Below are positions 36,390 through 44,883 of a DNA stretch of 64,000 nt, in pieces. The stretch is from NCBI GenBank assembly GCA_963681975.1, contig OY820613.1, positions 2,418,001 to 2,482,000 of the forward strand. The letters run 5' to 3'. This stretch comes from JANELJ01 sp024511395. GTDB lineage: Bacteria > Pseudomonadota > Gammaproteobacteria > GRL18. Each line of letters opens with the position of its first letter. Position 1 is the first letter of the stretch. The notes below the pieces were generated by a model. That model was not told the DNA's origin, did no database searches, and was given only the letters and a program-made list of their open reading frames with translations. The position numbers and the translations under genes are program-made.

Positions 36390-37373
36390 TTATTCAGAAG
36401 CAAAATAATTTTTTGCTTCAACCATATCATTTAAAATCTGCTGTTTAAGCATTTCAAATGAATCAAATTTCATTTCTTCGCGGATTTTATGCAGAAAATC
36501 CACATGCACCAACTTGCCGTATAAATCCCCTTCAAAATCAAACAGGTGGACTTCGAGCAGGCCTTTTTTGCCATCTACAGTAGGCCGATAACCGATATTG
36601 GCAATGCTGTTAATGCCCTGCCTGCCGACTTTACCTTTGTGGCCATCACCTTCAATCAGAGTTTTACAAAGCCCCAGCTCCTGTCCCCAGAGCCGTACCG
36701 CAAACACTCCGGACACCGCCGGTGTTGCCCGGTGTAAAGGCACATTGGCCGTTGGAAAACCTATAGTCCGGCCACGTTTATCACCATGCTGTATATGACC
36801 TGACATCCAGTAAGGCCGTTTTAATAAAGCCCGGGTCAGTTCCAGCTCACCGGCTTCAAGGGCCTGGCGAACCCGGGTACTGCTGACCCGCTCACCAAAC
36901 ATGCTAAAGGTCGGAGTGTTTTCCACCTCAAAACCAGATTGTCTGCCGCTGTTAACCAGGGTATCAAAATTACCACTGCGGTCTTTGCCAAACTGAAAAT
37001 CATCGCCTACCAGAAGATATTTAATCCCCAGTTGTACCACCAGGATCTGCTCAACAAAATCATCCGCCGTGATTTGAGCAAAAGCGTGGTTAAAATGAAT
37101 CACCAGCAGCCTGTCAATACCACAGTCAGCAATCAGCTCAGCCTTATCCCGAAAGCGGGTCAGGCGAGCAGGCGATTGTTCCGGGGCAAAGAATTCCTGC
37201 GGCTGCGGCTCAAAGGTAATGACCAGAGAAGGTAAATTAAAAACCCGGGCTTTTTCCTGCAACTGTGTCAGTATATGCTGATGCCCGCTATGCACGCCGT
37301 CAAAATCACCGATAGTCGCTACACAGCCGCGTTTGAAGCTGGTTAAATTATGTAAACCGCAAATTATCTCCAT
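36390..37373 (-). CDS. ribF: Bifunctional riboflavin kinase/FAD synthetase
   Basis: This 327-residue protein has an N-terminal nucleotidyltransferase domain with ATIGDFDGVHSGHQHIL (HxGH-like site) and SSTRVRQALEAGE, and a C-terminal riboflavin kinase domain with GRTIGFPTANV and EVHLFDFEGDLYGK. It converts riboflavin to FMN and then FAD. The 24-bp gap to ileS supports one operon. In most gammaproteobacteria murJ is directly upstream; here murJ is 7.5 kb away beyond an IS3 element, parDE and a nest of ISs. Confidence 0.96.
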   Translation of the reverse strand: MEIICGLHNLTSFKRGCVATIGDFDGVHSGHQHILTQLQEKARVFNLPSLVITFEPQPQEFFAPEQSPARLTRFRDKAELIADCGIDRLLVIHFNHAFAQITADDFVEQILVVQLGIKYLLVGDDFQFGKDRSGNFDTLVNSGRQSGFEVENTPTFSMFGERVSSTRVRQALEAGELELTRALLKRPYWMSGHIQHGDKRGRTIGFPTANVPLHRATPAVSGVFAVRLWGQELGLCKTLIEGDGHKGKVGRQGINSIANIGYRPTVDGKKGLLEVHLFDFEGDLYGKLVHVDFLHKIREEMKFDSFEMLKQQILNDMVEAKNYFASE

Positions 37374-37627
37374 TTACCGTCCTGATTATCGCTTCAGCCT
37401 GATCAAACCTGATATTTTACAACAAGGAGAATATTTAACCTAGAGAAAATACCAGTATTCTGTTTTCAGCTCTGTGGCATTTCAGGGCATGAGAACATGC
37501 TTCTCTTTTTTAAAAAAAATTAACATCAAATTGAACATTTGTTGTTTTATGTATATTCTCTGTTCTGGTCTAATGGAACCGGACACTTTAATAAGAGATA
37601 ATAATAATCAATTATTGAGGTGTCAGA

Positions 37628-37918
37628 ATGGTACAGAAACGAACATACAAACAATATTCTAAAGAATATAAAGAAGAAGCGGTAGCACTGGTTCCTGAAC
37701 AGGGTTATTCAGTGCCAGAAGCGGCTAAATCACTGGTTATAGCCAGCAATATACTGTCTCTCTGGAAGAGTAAAACAGGATCTCAACCTGAAGGCAAGTC
37801 GTTGTCAGTTGATGGACGTGAAGAGCTGAAGCACTTACGTAAAGAAGTTAAAAATTTACGTATGGAGAAAGAGATTTTAAAAAAGGCCAGTGCCTTCTTT
37901 GCGAAAGAAATGAAGTAA
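37628..37918 (+). CDS. IS3 OrfA
   Basis: This 96-residue protein has an N-terminal HTH (YSKEYKEEAVALVPEQGYSVPEAAKSL) and a C-terminal leucine-rich coiled coil (LRKEVKNLRMEKEILKKA). The run AAAAAAG near 37879-37885 is a standard -1 frameshift site for making the OrfAB fusion transposase. Confidence 0.85.
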   Translation: MVQKRTYKQYSKEYKEEAVALVPEQGYSVPEAAKSLVIASNILSLWKSKTGSQPEGKSLSVDGREELKHLRKEVKNLRMEKEILKKASAFFAKEMK

Positions 37919-37976
37919 AATTTGATTTCATAAGAGACGAATCATCACATTATCCGGTAACTGTTTATGCCAGGAA

Positions 37977-38786
37977 ATGCGGGTCAGCACATCAGCTTAC
38001 TATGCCTGGATGAAACGACCAGGTCAGTTGATTACAGCAGAAACACTGCACCTGCATCGTCGTATGAAAGCGCTCTTTAAGCAAAGCCGTAATAGCTTAG
38101 GCAGCCGTGAAATGATGAAGAAATTACGTGAAGAAGGCATTGAAACTGGTCGTTATAAAGTACGTAAGTTAATGAAAATATTGAAATTAAAAGTTACTCA
38201 ACGCATTGCATACAAAGTAACCACTAAAAGAAACCATAATGATGATGTAGCGGATAATTTACTCAATCAGAATTTTAATCCTGTTGCTCCTAATCAGGTT
38301 TGGGCCGGAGACATTACGTATTTAAAAACCGGTGAAGGTTGGATGTATTTAGCTATTGTAATGGATTTATACTCACGTCGTATTGCTGGATGGTCTATCA
38401 GTAAACGCATGACGACAGACTTAATATGTAAAGCAATGGTAATGGCCTATAACATAAGACAGCCGCCTTTTGGGCTTGTTTTTCATAGTGATCGAGGTTC
38501 ACAGTACACCAGTAAGCGATATAGAAAGTTACTGAGTCATTATGGAATACGGGCCAGCATGGGGGATGTAGGCGCTTGTTGGGATAATGCTGTGGTTGAA
38601 CGTTTTTTTGGTAGTCTTAAGCATGATTGGATATTCAAAATTGCTCAGCCAACTCGTGAGCATATGAAGAAAGATGTTGCAGTTTACATGAGGTATTACA
38701 ACCTGGAAAGACTGCATTCAGCAAATGGTGATCAGTCACCAATTAACTATGAAAATTCTCTAAAAAAAGTGTCCGGTTGGACTTGA
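37977..38786 (+). pseudogene. IS3 OrfB integrase core, with an extra frameshift
   Basis: The catalytic triad is visible: WAGDITYLKT (D), HSDRGSQYTS (D) and DNAVVERFFGSLKHD (E). However, the -1 frame that continues from OrfA (KFDFIRDESSHYPVTV) does not connect to this frame. A single missing base near 37965 lies between PVTV and CQEMRVSTSAYYAW. So the full OrfAB fusion would need two shifts, and this copy is probably inactive unless the start at 37977 is used. Confidence 0.7.
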
Positions 38787-38823
38787 CCAGTACACTCTTA
38801 ATATCGGTAAGGAGAAAAGAATA

Positions 38824-39084
38824 ATGAGATTATCAATTAAAATTACCCCGGAACAACATAAACGCCTGAAAGCAGCGGCTGCTCTTAAGGGTGAAAGTAT
38901 TAAAGATTATGTGTTAAAAAGGACTTTACCTGATCTGACGGAGCAAGCATCATTACAGGAACTGGAACAGTTTCTGGCGCCAAGAATTACAGCAGGGAAA
39001 AAAGGCAGATTATCATCAAAAACAGTTGATGATATTTTTGATGATATATTAAAAGAATATGAATTAAAGGAAGACGAAAAGTAA
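38824..39084 (+). CDS. parD: ParD-like RHH antitoxin
   Basis: The 86-residue protein starts MRLSIKITPEQHKRLKAAAA with the ribbon-helix-helix DNA-binding fold (strand RLSIKI, helices to about residue 45), then an acidic tail with VDDIFDDILKEYE that would wrap the toxin. AAGGAGAAAAG precedes the ATG. It forms a type II toxin-antitoxin pair with parE, whose start is 1 bp downstream of the stop. The antitoxin is intact while its toxin is split, so it has no partner in this window. Confidence 0.8.
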   Translation: MRLSIKITPEQHKRLKAAAALKGESIKDYVLKRTLPDLTEQASLQELEQFLAPRITAGKKGRLSSKTVDDIFDDILKEYELKEDEK

Positions 39085-39085
39085 A

Positions 39086-39306
39086 ATGGAATTAAGCTAT
39101 AAGCTTTCTCTTGATGCAGAACAGGAGCTACAGGAAATTGCCCGTTACACCCTTAACAATTGGGGAAAAAACCTTTTTTACCGATATCGGAACGGACTTA
39201 AAAAGCGCTTTAATGATATTGGTAAGCATAAAGTGATTAAGAAATCTTTTTCAGAACGCTTTCCTGAGTTGTATGTAACAAAATACCGTTACCACTTTAT
39301 ATTTTA
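39086..39306 (+). pseudogene. parE: parE toxin, 5' part (split by IS nest)
   Basis: The first 73 residues read MELSYKLSLDAEQELQEIARYTLNNWG and end in TKYRYHFIF. This is the ParE/RelE fold up to its penultimate strand, including the typical YRNGLKKRF helix. The last seven bases TATTTTA (39300-39306) are duplicated at 44767-44773, where the gene resumes. Two bases of IS982 end (AC, 39307-39308) follow before IS256 begins. Confidence 0.85.
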
Positions 39307-39342
39307 ACGACAGTGTAAATTAAACTGTGTATCCGCTCTTAT

Positions 39343-40545
39343 TTAAATATAAGGAGCCAACTGCTCCTCAAACTCGATTATAAATCGATTCATAGCTGCT
39401 TTCCAATTTCTGATGGGCATTGTCCATTTTTTGGAAGCCGACTGGATAGCCAGATAAATCACCTTCATAGCAGAATCATCGTTAGGAAACAGTCGCCGGT
39501 TCTTAATAGCCTTGCGAATAACACTGTTCACTGACTCAATGGCATTGGTGGTATAAATAACCCGCCGGATATCCTCAGGATAATCAAACAGCGTGATAAG
39601 GTTGGGCCAGTGCGCCTTCCATGACCGGCTGATTTGCGGGTATTTATCATCCCACTTTTGAGCAAACCGCTCTAATTCCAGTGCTGCTTCCTGCTCAGTT
39701 GCAGACTGGTAGATTTGCTTTAAATCCGCTGTAACTGCTTTATAGTCCTTCCAGGGCACAAACTTCAGTGAATTTCTGACCATATGCACAATACACAACT
39801 GAACTCTGGCCTGAGGGCAGGCCGTATTAATAGCTTCAGGAAAACCGCTTAAGCCATCCACACAGGCGATTAAGATATGCTGTAAGCCTCTGTTCTGTAA
39901 TTCAGTCAATACAGAGAGCCAGAACTTAGCCCCTTCATTTTCTGAGAGCCACATACCCGGCAGTTCTTTTTTACCCTCCAGGTTAATTCCCGGAGCCAGA
40001 TAAACAGCTTTATTGATAACCCGCTTATCCTGGCGGATTTTAACCACAATGCAGTCCAGATAGACAATGGGGTAAACCGGCTCCAGTGGACGTGACTGCC
40101 ATTCCACTACCCGTTCCATGATGCTATTGCTCACCTGAGAGACCAGGGCGGGTGAAATATCCACCCCATACATTTCCTCAAAGGTATCCACAATATCACG
40201 AGTGCTCATGCCTTTGGCATACAGCGCCATAATCTGGTCATCCATGCCGGTGATACGGGTCTGGCGCTTTTTGACCAGCTGAGGTTCAAATTTGGACTGT
40301 CTGTCTCTGGGGGTATTCAGTTCAAACTGACCGTGCTCACCTTTTAACTGTTTTCGGTTGTAGCCATTGCGGCTATTGCCCTCTTCCTTATCCAGAAAAT
40401 AATCCATTTCGGCATTCAGAGCGGCTTCAACGGTCATTTTAGTCAGTTGAGCACTGAGGTCGCTTAAATCCTGAGGGGTTTTTAAATCTTTAGCCAGTTC
40501 GTTGGCCAGGGCCTGTAACCTGTCTTTGTTCATTGTCTTACTCAT
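39343..40545 (-). CDS. IS256-family (Mutator-type) transposase
   Basis: This 400-residue frame is intact. The family pattern is clear: SRNGYNRKQLKGEHGQ, MYAKGMS-like ALYAKGMSTRDIVDTF, the DDE residues in VYLDCIVVKI, ACVDGLSGFPEAI and YTTNAIESVNSVIRKAIKNR, and CIVHMVRNSLKFV. It could supply transposase for this element. A 274-bp noncoding leader precedes it. Confidence 0.93.
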   Translation of the reverse strand: MSKTMNKDRLQALANELAKDLKTPQDLSDLSAQLTKMTVEAALNAEMDYFLDKEEGNSRNGYNRKQLKGEHGQFELNTPRDRQSKFEPQLVKKRQTRITGMDDQIMALYAKGMSTRDIVDTFEEMYGVDISPALVSQVSNSIMERVVEWQSRPLEPVYPIVYLDCIVVKIRQDKRVINKAVYLAPGINLEGKKELPGMWLSENEGAKFWLSVLTELQNRGLQHILIACVDGLSGFPEAINTACPQARVQLCIVHMVRNSLKFVPWKDYKAVTADLKQIYQSATEQEAALELERFAQKWDDKYPQISRSWKAHWPNLITLFDYPEDIRRVIYTTNAIESVNSVIRKAIKNRRLFPNDDSAMKVIYLAIQSASKKWTMPIRNWKAAMNRFIIEFEEQLAPYI

Positions 40546-40819
40546 CGCTGTATTCCTTGTTATAGGGTAACAAAAGATGGTTCAGACCGGCAGGGGTTGA
40601 TGATGTCGACTTCAGTCGAAGATAAATTCCGCCCCCATGGTGAGCAAATACCTGGAAAAGGCAGGGTGTCAAGGAGGAGTCCTGAAAGGAAGCTCCTTGA
40701 TAGCCTGACTTTGGAAGGTAGGCTGTTCACTATGGAGGTGGTATTTCAGGTTTATTCATTTTACCACTGCTGACTTAAACCACCGCAATGAGCGTTTACA
40801 CAGTTATTTTTACACCCTC
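40546..40819 (-). other. Noncoding, hairpin-rich leader of the IS256 element
   Basis: No frame of note is present. Short palindromes are visible: TCGACTTCAGTCGA at about 40608-40621, and CAAGGAG paired with CTCCTTG across a 16-base loop near 40670-40700. IS256 leaders are usually shorter. It may be regulatory RNA or simply a palindromic remnant. Confidence 0.45.
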
Positions 40820-42277
40820 CAGGTTTAAAGCGGCTGATTGTTCTGGTTTGATAAAATATCCCATCAAACCGGAAATAATTTTGAGCCACAAAAGCCGGAG
40901 CTTATTGAGGATCTTTCTTAAGTTATGTCCAGCGGCTAGCATAACCACATTAATGGCATCACCGACTGTGCCTTTGAGGTAGCAGCGATCTAAACGGCCA
41001 TCGTTTTTCATATGACCGATTTCAGGCTCAATCGCACTGCGCCGTTTTAATGCCTTTTTAATACTTCGGGTAACGCCTCGCTTCTGACCTGAGATAAAAA
41101 CTTTAGTGTCTTTTACTTCATGTCCACGATAACCCCGGTCAACAAAGCATTGTTCCGGCTGTACGGCTGTAAACTGTTTTATCTGTTCCAGTTGTGGCAG
41201 CAAGGTATGTCCATCATAAGGATTGCCCGGACAACTTTGAGCGCCAATAACAAAGCCTTCCTTGTTAGTTACCGCAATACTGGTTTTAACTCCAAATTCA
41301 TAAGGCTTATGAGCTTTGCCTTTACTGATACACTCGACTTCAGGAGCATGTAAACTGTAAAGCTTGTTCTTACTGTGCTGCTCCTGCTCAATCAGTTTCT
41401 GAGCCTGTTCCAGTGCCGCTTCAAACAATGACTGAATATCAACAGAATAGTTGGGCAGTTGTCGTTCAATATCCCGTTTAACACGACCTAAACGGGATTT
41501 CAGTTTATTGTTCATTTTCTTCATGCGTTTAAACTGTTTTGCATGTGCATAACGACTGGCCATTAGTACATATTGCGGCCCAACCCGATTATAGTTCTGG
41601 CGCAGTTTAATACCGTGCTCTTTGGACAGTTTAACCAGGTTTTCTCTGGCTTTGTTCAGGAGCTTTGAATCGGTTGGAAAAGCGATGTTCTTTTCCTGTA
41701 CGGTAGTATCTACCGTGACTTTCTTTAAACTGCCGGGCTTTATGGTTTTACTCTTTAGTCCGGCTTTAATGGTTTCAATCAGTAATTTTTCACTGCCTGA
41801 TTTACCCGGCCGGTTACGCCATTTGGTCATGGTCACAGGGTGTATGGGCATCTTATGCTGAAAGTATTCTTCACCACAAAAATATTACCAGTACGGATTT
41901 TCTGTCCAGCCTTTTACTACCTGTTCATCCGATAAATCATGCAGGTGTTTCAGGTAATGCAATCCTGCAATCAATCGAGTGCGTATGGCAGGAGCACCTT
42001 TAGTGGATACAAACAGAGCACCCCATTCTTTATCAGGACTTTCCCAATCTATGTGTTTTGATAACTTAATCAACTCATGGTTTATGTCCAGCATGTTTTC
42101 AAGGCGCATCCTGAACAGGTCTTCCTGAGGTATTTTTGGCTGTTTCTTTGGCTTCATTCTGGTCTGGAAATTTGCAAGGTAATAAGGGTTATTTTACCAA
42201 AAACCTGCAAATTTAACACCCATAATTCGCCAACATTTCTTTATAAATCAATGTGCTATGATTTATTCAGGTCAGAC
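40820..42277 (-). pseudogene. ISalpha copy 5, 3' end missing and in-frame TAA
   Basis: This copy is 1458 bp: the last 40 bp including the right inverted repeat are lost at the IS256 junction. The transposase frame is broken by TAA replacing CAA at codon 91 (NPYW*YFCGEE, 41885-41887) and runs out through the truncated end into IS256 sequence. The 5' end and leader palindrome are intact, followed by TAAATA and then copy 6 in the same orientation. Confidence 0.9.
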
Positions 42278-42283
42278 TAAATA

Positions 42284-43781
42284 GTTCAACCTGAATAATA
42301 CCGTTTTAAGCCTGACATCAAGCCAGGTTTAAAGCAGCTGATTGCCCCGGTTTGATAAAAGACCCCATCAAACCGGAAATAATTTTGAGCCACAAAAGCC
42401 GGAGCTTATTGAGGATCTTTCTTAAGTTATGTCCAGCGGCTACCATAACCACATTAATGGCATCACCGACTGCACCTTTGAGGTAGCAGCGGTCTAAACG
42501 GCCATCGTTTTTCATATGACCGATTTCAGGCTCAATCGCACTGCGCCGTTTTAATGCCTTTTTAATACTTCGGGTAACGCCTCGCTTCTGACCTGAGATA
42601 AAAACTTTAGTGTCTTTTACTTCATGTCCACGATAACCCCGGTCAACAAAGCAGTGTTCCGGTTGTACGGCTGTAAACTGTTTTATCTGTTCCAGTTGTG
42701 GCAGCAAGGTATGTCCATCATAAGGATTGCCCGGACAACTTTGAGCACCAATAACAAAGCCTTCCTTGTTAGTTACCGCGATACTGGTTTTAACTCCAAA
42801 TTCATAAGGCTTATGAGCTTTGCCTTTACTGACACACTCGACTTCCGGGGCGTGTAAACTGTAAAGCTTGTTCTTACTGTGCTGCTCCTGCTCTATCAGT
42901 TTCTGTGCCTGTTCCAGAACCACTTCAAACAGTGACTGAATATCAACAGAATAATTGGGCAGTTGTCGTTCAATATCCCTTTTAACGCGACCTAAACGGG
43001 ATTTCAGTTTATTATTCATTTTCTTCATGCGTTTAAACTGTTTTGCATGAGCATAACGACTGGCCATTAATACATATTGAGGTCCAATCCGATTATAATT
43101 CTGACGCAGTTTAATACCGTGCTCTTTGGACAGTTTAACCAGGTTTTCTCTGGCTTTGTTCAGGAGCTTTGAATCGGTTGGAAAAGCGATGTTCTTTTCC
43201 TGTACGGTAGTATCTACCGTGACTTTCTTTAAACTGCCGGGCTTTATGGTTTTACTCTTTAGTCCGGCTTTAATGGTTTCAATCAGTAATTTTTCACTGC
43301 CTGATTTACCCGGCCGGTTACGCCATTTGGTCATGGTCGCAGGGTGTATAGGCATTTTATGCTGAAAGTATTCTTCACCACAGAAATACTGCCAGTACGG
43401 ATTTTCTGTCCAGCCTTTTACTACCTGTTCATCCGATAAATCATGCAGGTGTTTCAGGTAATGCAATCCTGCAATCAATCGAGTGCGTATGGCAGGAGCA
43501 CCTTTAGTGGATACAAACAGAGCGCCCCATTCTTTATCAGGACTTTCCCAATCTATGTGTTTTGATAACTTAATCAACTCATGGTTTATGTCCAGCATGT
43601 TTTCAGGGCGCATCCTGAACAGGTCTTCCTGAGGTATTTTTGGCTGTTTCTCTGGCTTCATTCTGGTCTGGAAATTTGCAAGGTAATAAGGCTTATTTTA
43701 CCAAAAACCTGCAAATTTAACACCCATAATCAAGAAATATTTCTTTATAAATCAATGCACTATGTTTTATTCAGGGCAGAC
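42284..43781 (-). mobile_element. ISalpha copy 6, tandem with copy 5
   Basis: This is a full 1498-bp element with TAAATA on both sides (42278-42283 and 43782-43787). The left TAAATA also directly abuts the 5' end of copy 5, so two copies entered the same target in series, head to tail. The right side continues into IS982 copy B. Confidence 0.92.
42318..43661 (-). CDS. ISalpha copy 6 transposase
   Basis: The 447-residue frame is intact with the same DDE residues. A private change is P19 (RMRPENM). V248/V249 and V277 are shared with copy 1 and not with copy 5, so copy 6 did not arise from its tandem neighbour. Confidence 0.9.
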   Translation of the reverse strand: MKPEKQPKIPQEDLFRMRPENMLDINHELIKLSKHIDWESPDKEWGALFVSTKGAPAIRTRLIAGLHYLKHLHDLSDEQVVKGWTENPYWQYFCGEEYFQHKMPIHPATMTKWRNRPGKSGSEKLLIETIKAGLKSKTIKPGSLKKVTVDTTVQEKNIAFPTDSKLLNKARENLVKLSKEHGIKLRQNYNRIGPQYVLMASRYAHAKQFKRMKKMNNKLKSRLGRVKRDIERQLPNYSVDIQSLFEVVLEQAQKLIEQEQHSKNKLYSLHAPEVECVSKGKAHKPYEFGVKTSIAVTNKEGFVIGAQSCPGNPYDGHTLLPQLEQIKQFTAVQPEHCFVDRGYRGHEVKDTKVFISGQKRGVTRSIKKALKRRSAIEPEIGHMKNDGRLDRCYLKGAVGDAINVVMVAAGHNLRKILNKLRLLWLKIISGLMGSFIKPGQSAALNLA

Positions 43782-44766
43782 TAAATACAGAGAGTTTTCA
43801 TATCACTCTCATCTATTCTGATTGTCGGCTTGTCTTTTTTATGACAATAGGCAATCAGAGAACCAATAAGGTTCAACATAAAACCACTTACGCTTCTATG
43901 ACGTGAATGTTCAATCTGTGTAATATTTTTTAGCTGCTCATTAACCGTTTCAATTATAAAACGTTTTTTCAGCATAATCTTATCCCACAATGCAATGGCT
44001 CGTGGTTTCATGTTTCGTCTGACATGGGTAATAAGCCCGACATCCTGTTCAAACAGTTCATCACTTAAAAGACTGGAGACATAGCCTTTGTCACCATAAA
44101 GCTTTCCATATAAGTCTTTGGCCATTTCAGGAACCGGTTTTCTGTCATCTACATTACCGGCCGTCAATTTAGTGGCCAGTATTTCACCTTTATGATTAAT
44201 GATCAGGTGAACTTTAAACCCATAGAACCACCCCATGGTCGATTTGCCTCGCTGAGCAACACCATCAAAGACTTTATGCCTGGGTATGCGAATGTTGTGG
44301 CATACTTTAATGCTGCTCGCATCAACAAAGGCAATTCCGGTGGGCTTTCCTTTGCAATGAGTAAAGTAAGCGCATAATGGCACCAGTACCGATGACATCA
44401 CTCACAGGAAACGGCTATAGCTCAATAAATCTGGAAACTCTTTCCTAAGATGTTGATGCACATGGCATAAATAATAACTCTTAAAATCTTTGTAATGTGA
44501 CTGATGAAAGTTAATCAGGATAGTCATCAGTTCACCGGGGCTCATTACACCTTGTCGTCTTCTCTTTTTATCACCGGATTCCAGCAGTGTTTTTTCCCAT
44601 TCAGGATAAAAGAACTGGTTGAAATCATCAATATTACAATACAATTCATCTATAGTAGTCACTTGCCTGTTCCTTGTTCAAATTCATTTGATTTGGTCAT
44701 TAAATGATCTGATCGAGAAACAGGCATTTAGTTCAATATTTTTTAGTTCTTATCCAGAATTCAGGT
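43782..44766 (-). mobile_element. IS982 copy B, left end removed
   Basis: This copy matches copy A from its TAAATACAGAGAG segment to its right inverted repeat (ending CAGGT at 44766). The outer 34 bp on the left is replaced by ISalpha; only AC remains, at 39307-39308 on the far side of the nest. The 7-bp TATTTTA duplication in parE (39300-39306 and 44767-44773) marks its original insertion. Confidence 0.88.
43788..44662 (-). pseudogene. IS982 transposase copy B with the same in-frame TGA
   Basis: The two halves (44662 to 44405, then 44401 to about 43788) are in one frame separated by TGA at 44402-44404, exactly as in copy A. The protein differs by only a few residues from copy A (for example H in KVCHNIRIP, P and W in MKPRAIALWDK). 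The stop is thus ancestral to both copies. Confidence 0.8.
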
Positions 44767-44773
44767 TATTTTA

Positions 44774-44864
44774 TCTACTTGAAAAAAACACTCAGCCATT
44801 AATCATCGGGATTATTCACAAACAGCGGGATATTGTTCAGAGACTATCTGAAAGACTTATGTGA
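44774..44864 (+). pseudogene. parE: parE toxin, 3' part
   Basis: After the TATTTTA duplication the ParE frame resumes: YLLEKNTQPLIIGIIHKQRD and then IVQRLSERLM before TGA at 44862-44864. This is the family's C-terminal strand and arginine-containing tail. Joined to 39086-39306 with one copy of the duplication it gives a 103-residue ParE of normal length with no other lesion. Confidence 0.82.
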
Positions 44865-44883
44865 AATTAATGATACCGTACCG

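Larger units (their letters stand above)
37566..38789 (+). mobile_element. IS3-family element
   Basis: Inverted ends TGGTC...CCGGACACTTT (37566 onwards) and its complement (ending 38789) agree in about 20 of 24 positions. Two consecutive frames orfA/orfB, with an A6G slippery site, are typical of IS3. No direct duplication was found at the flanks. It sits between ribF and parD. Confidence 0.85.
39309..40819 (-). mobile_element. IS256-family element, outer layer of the parE nest
   Basis: The ends are GACAGTGTAAATTAAACTGT (left) and, inverted from the right, GAGGGTGTAAAAATAACTGT; both are IS256-type. The left flank is the first 2 bp of IS982 copy B; the right flank is inside the 3' end of ISalpha copy 5. 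There is no target duplication, so insertion was accompanied by a deletion covering the IS982 end and 40 bp of ISalpha. Confidence 0.87.
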
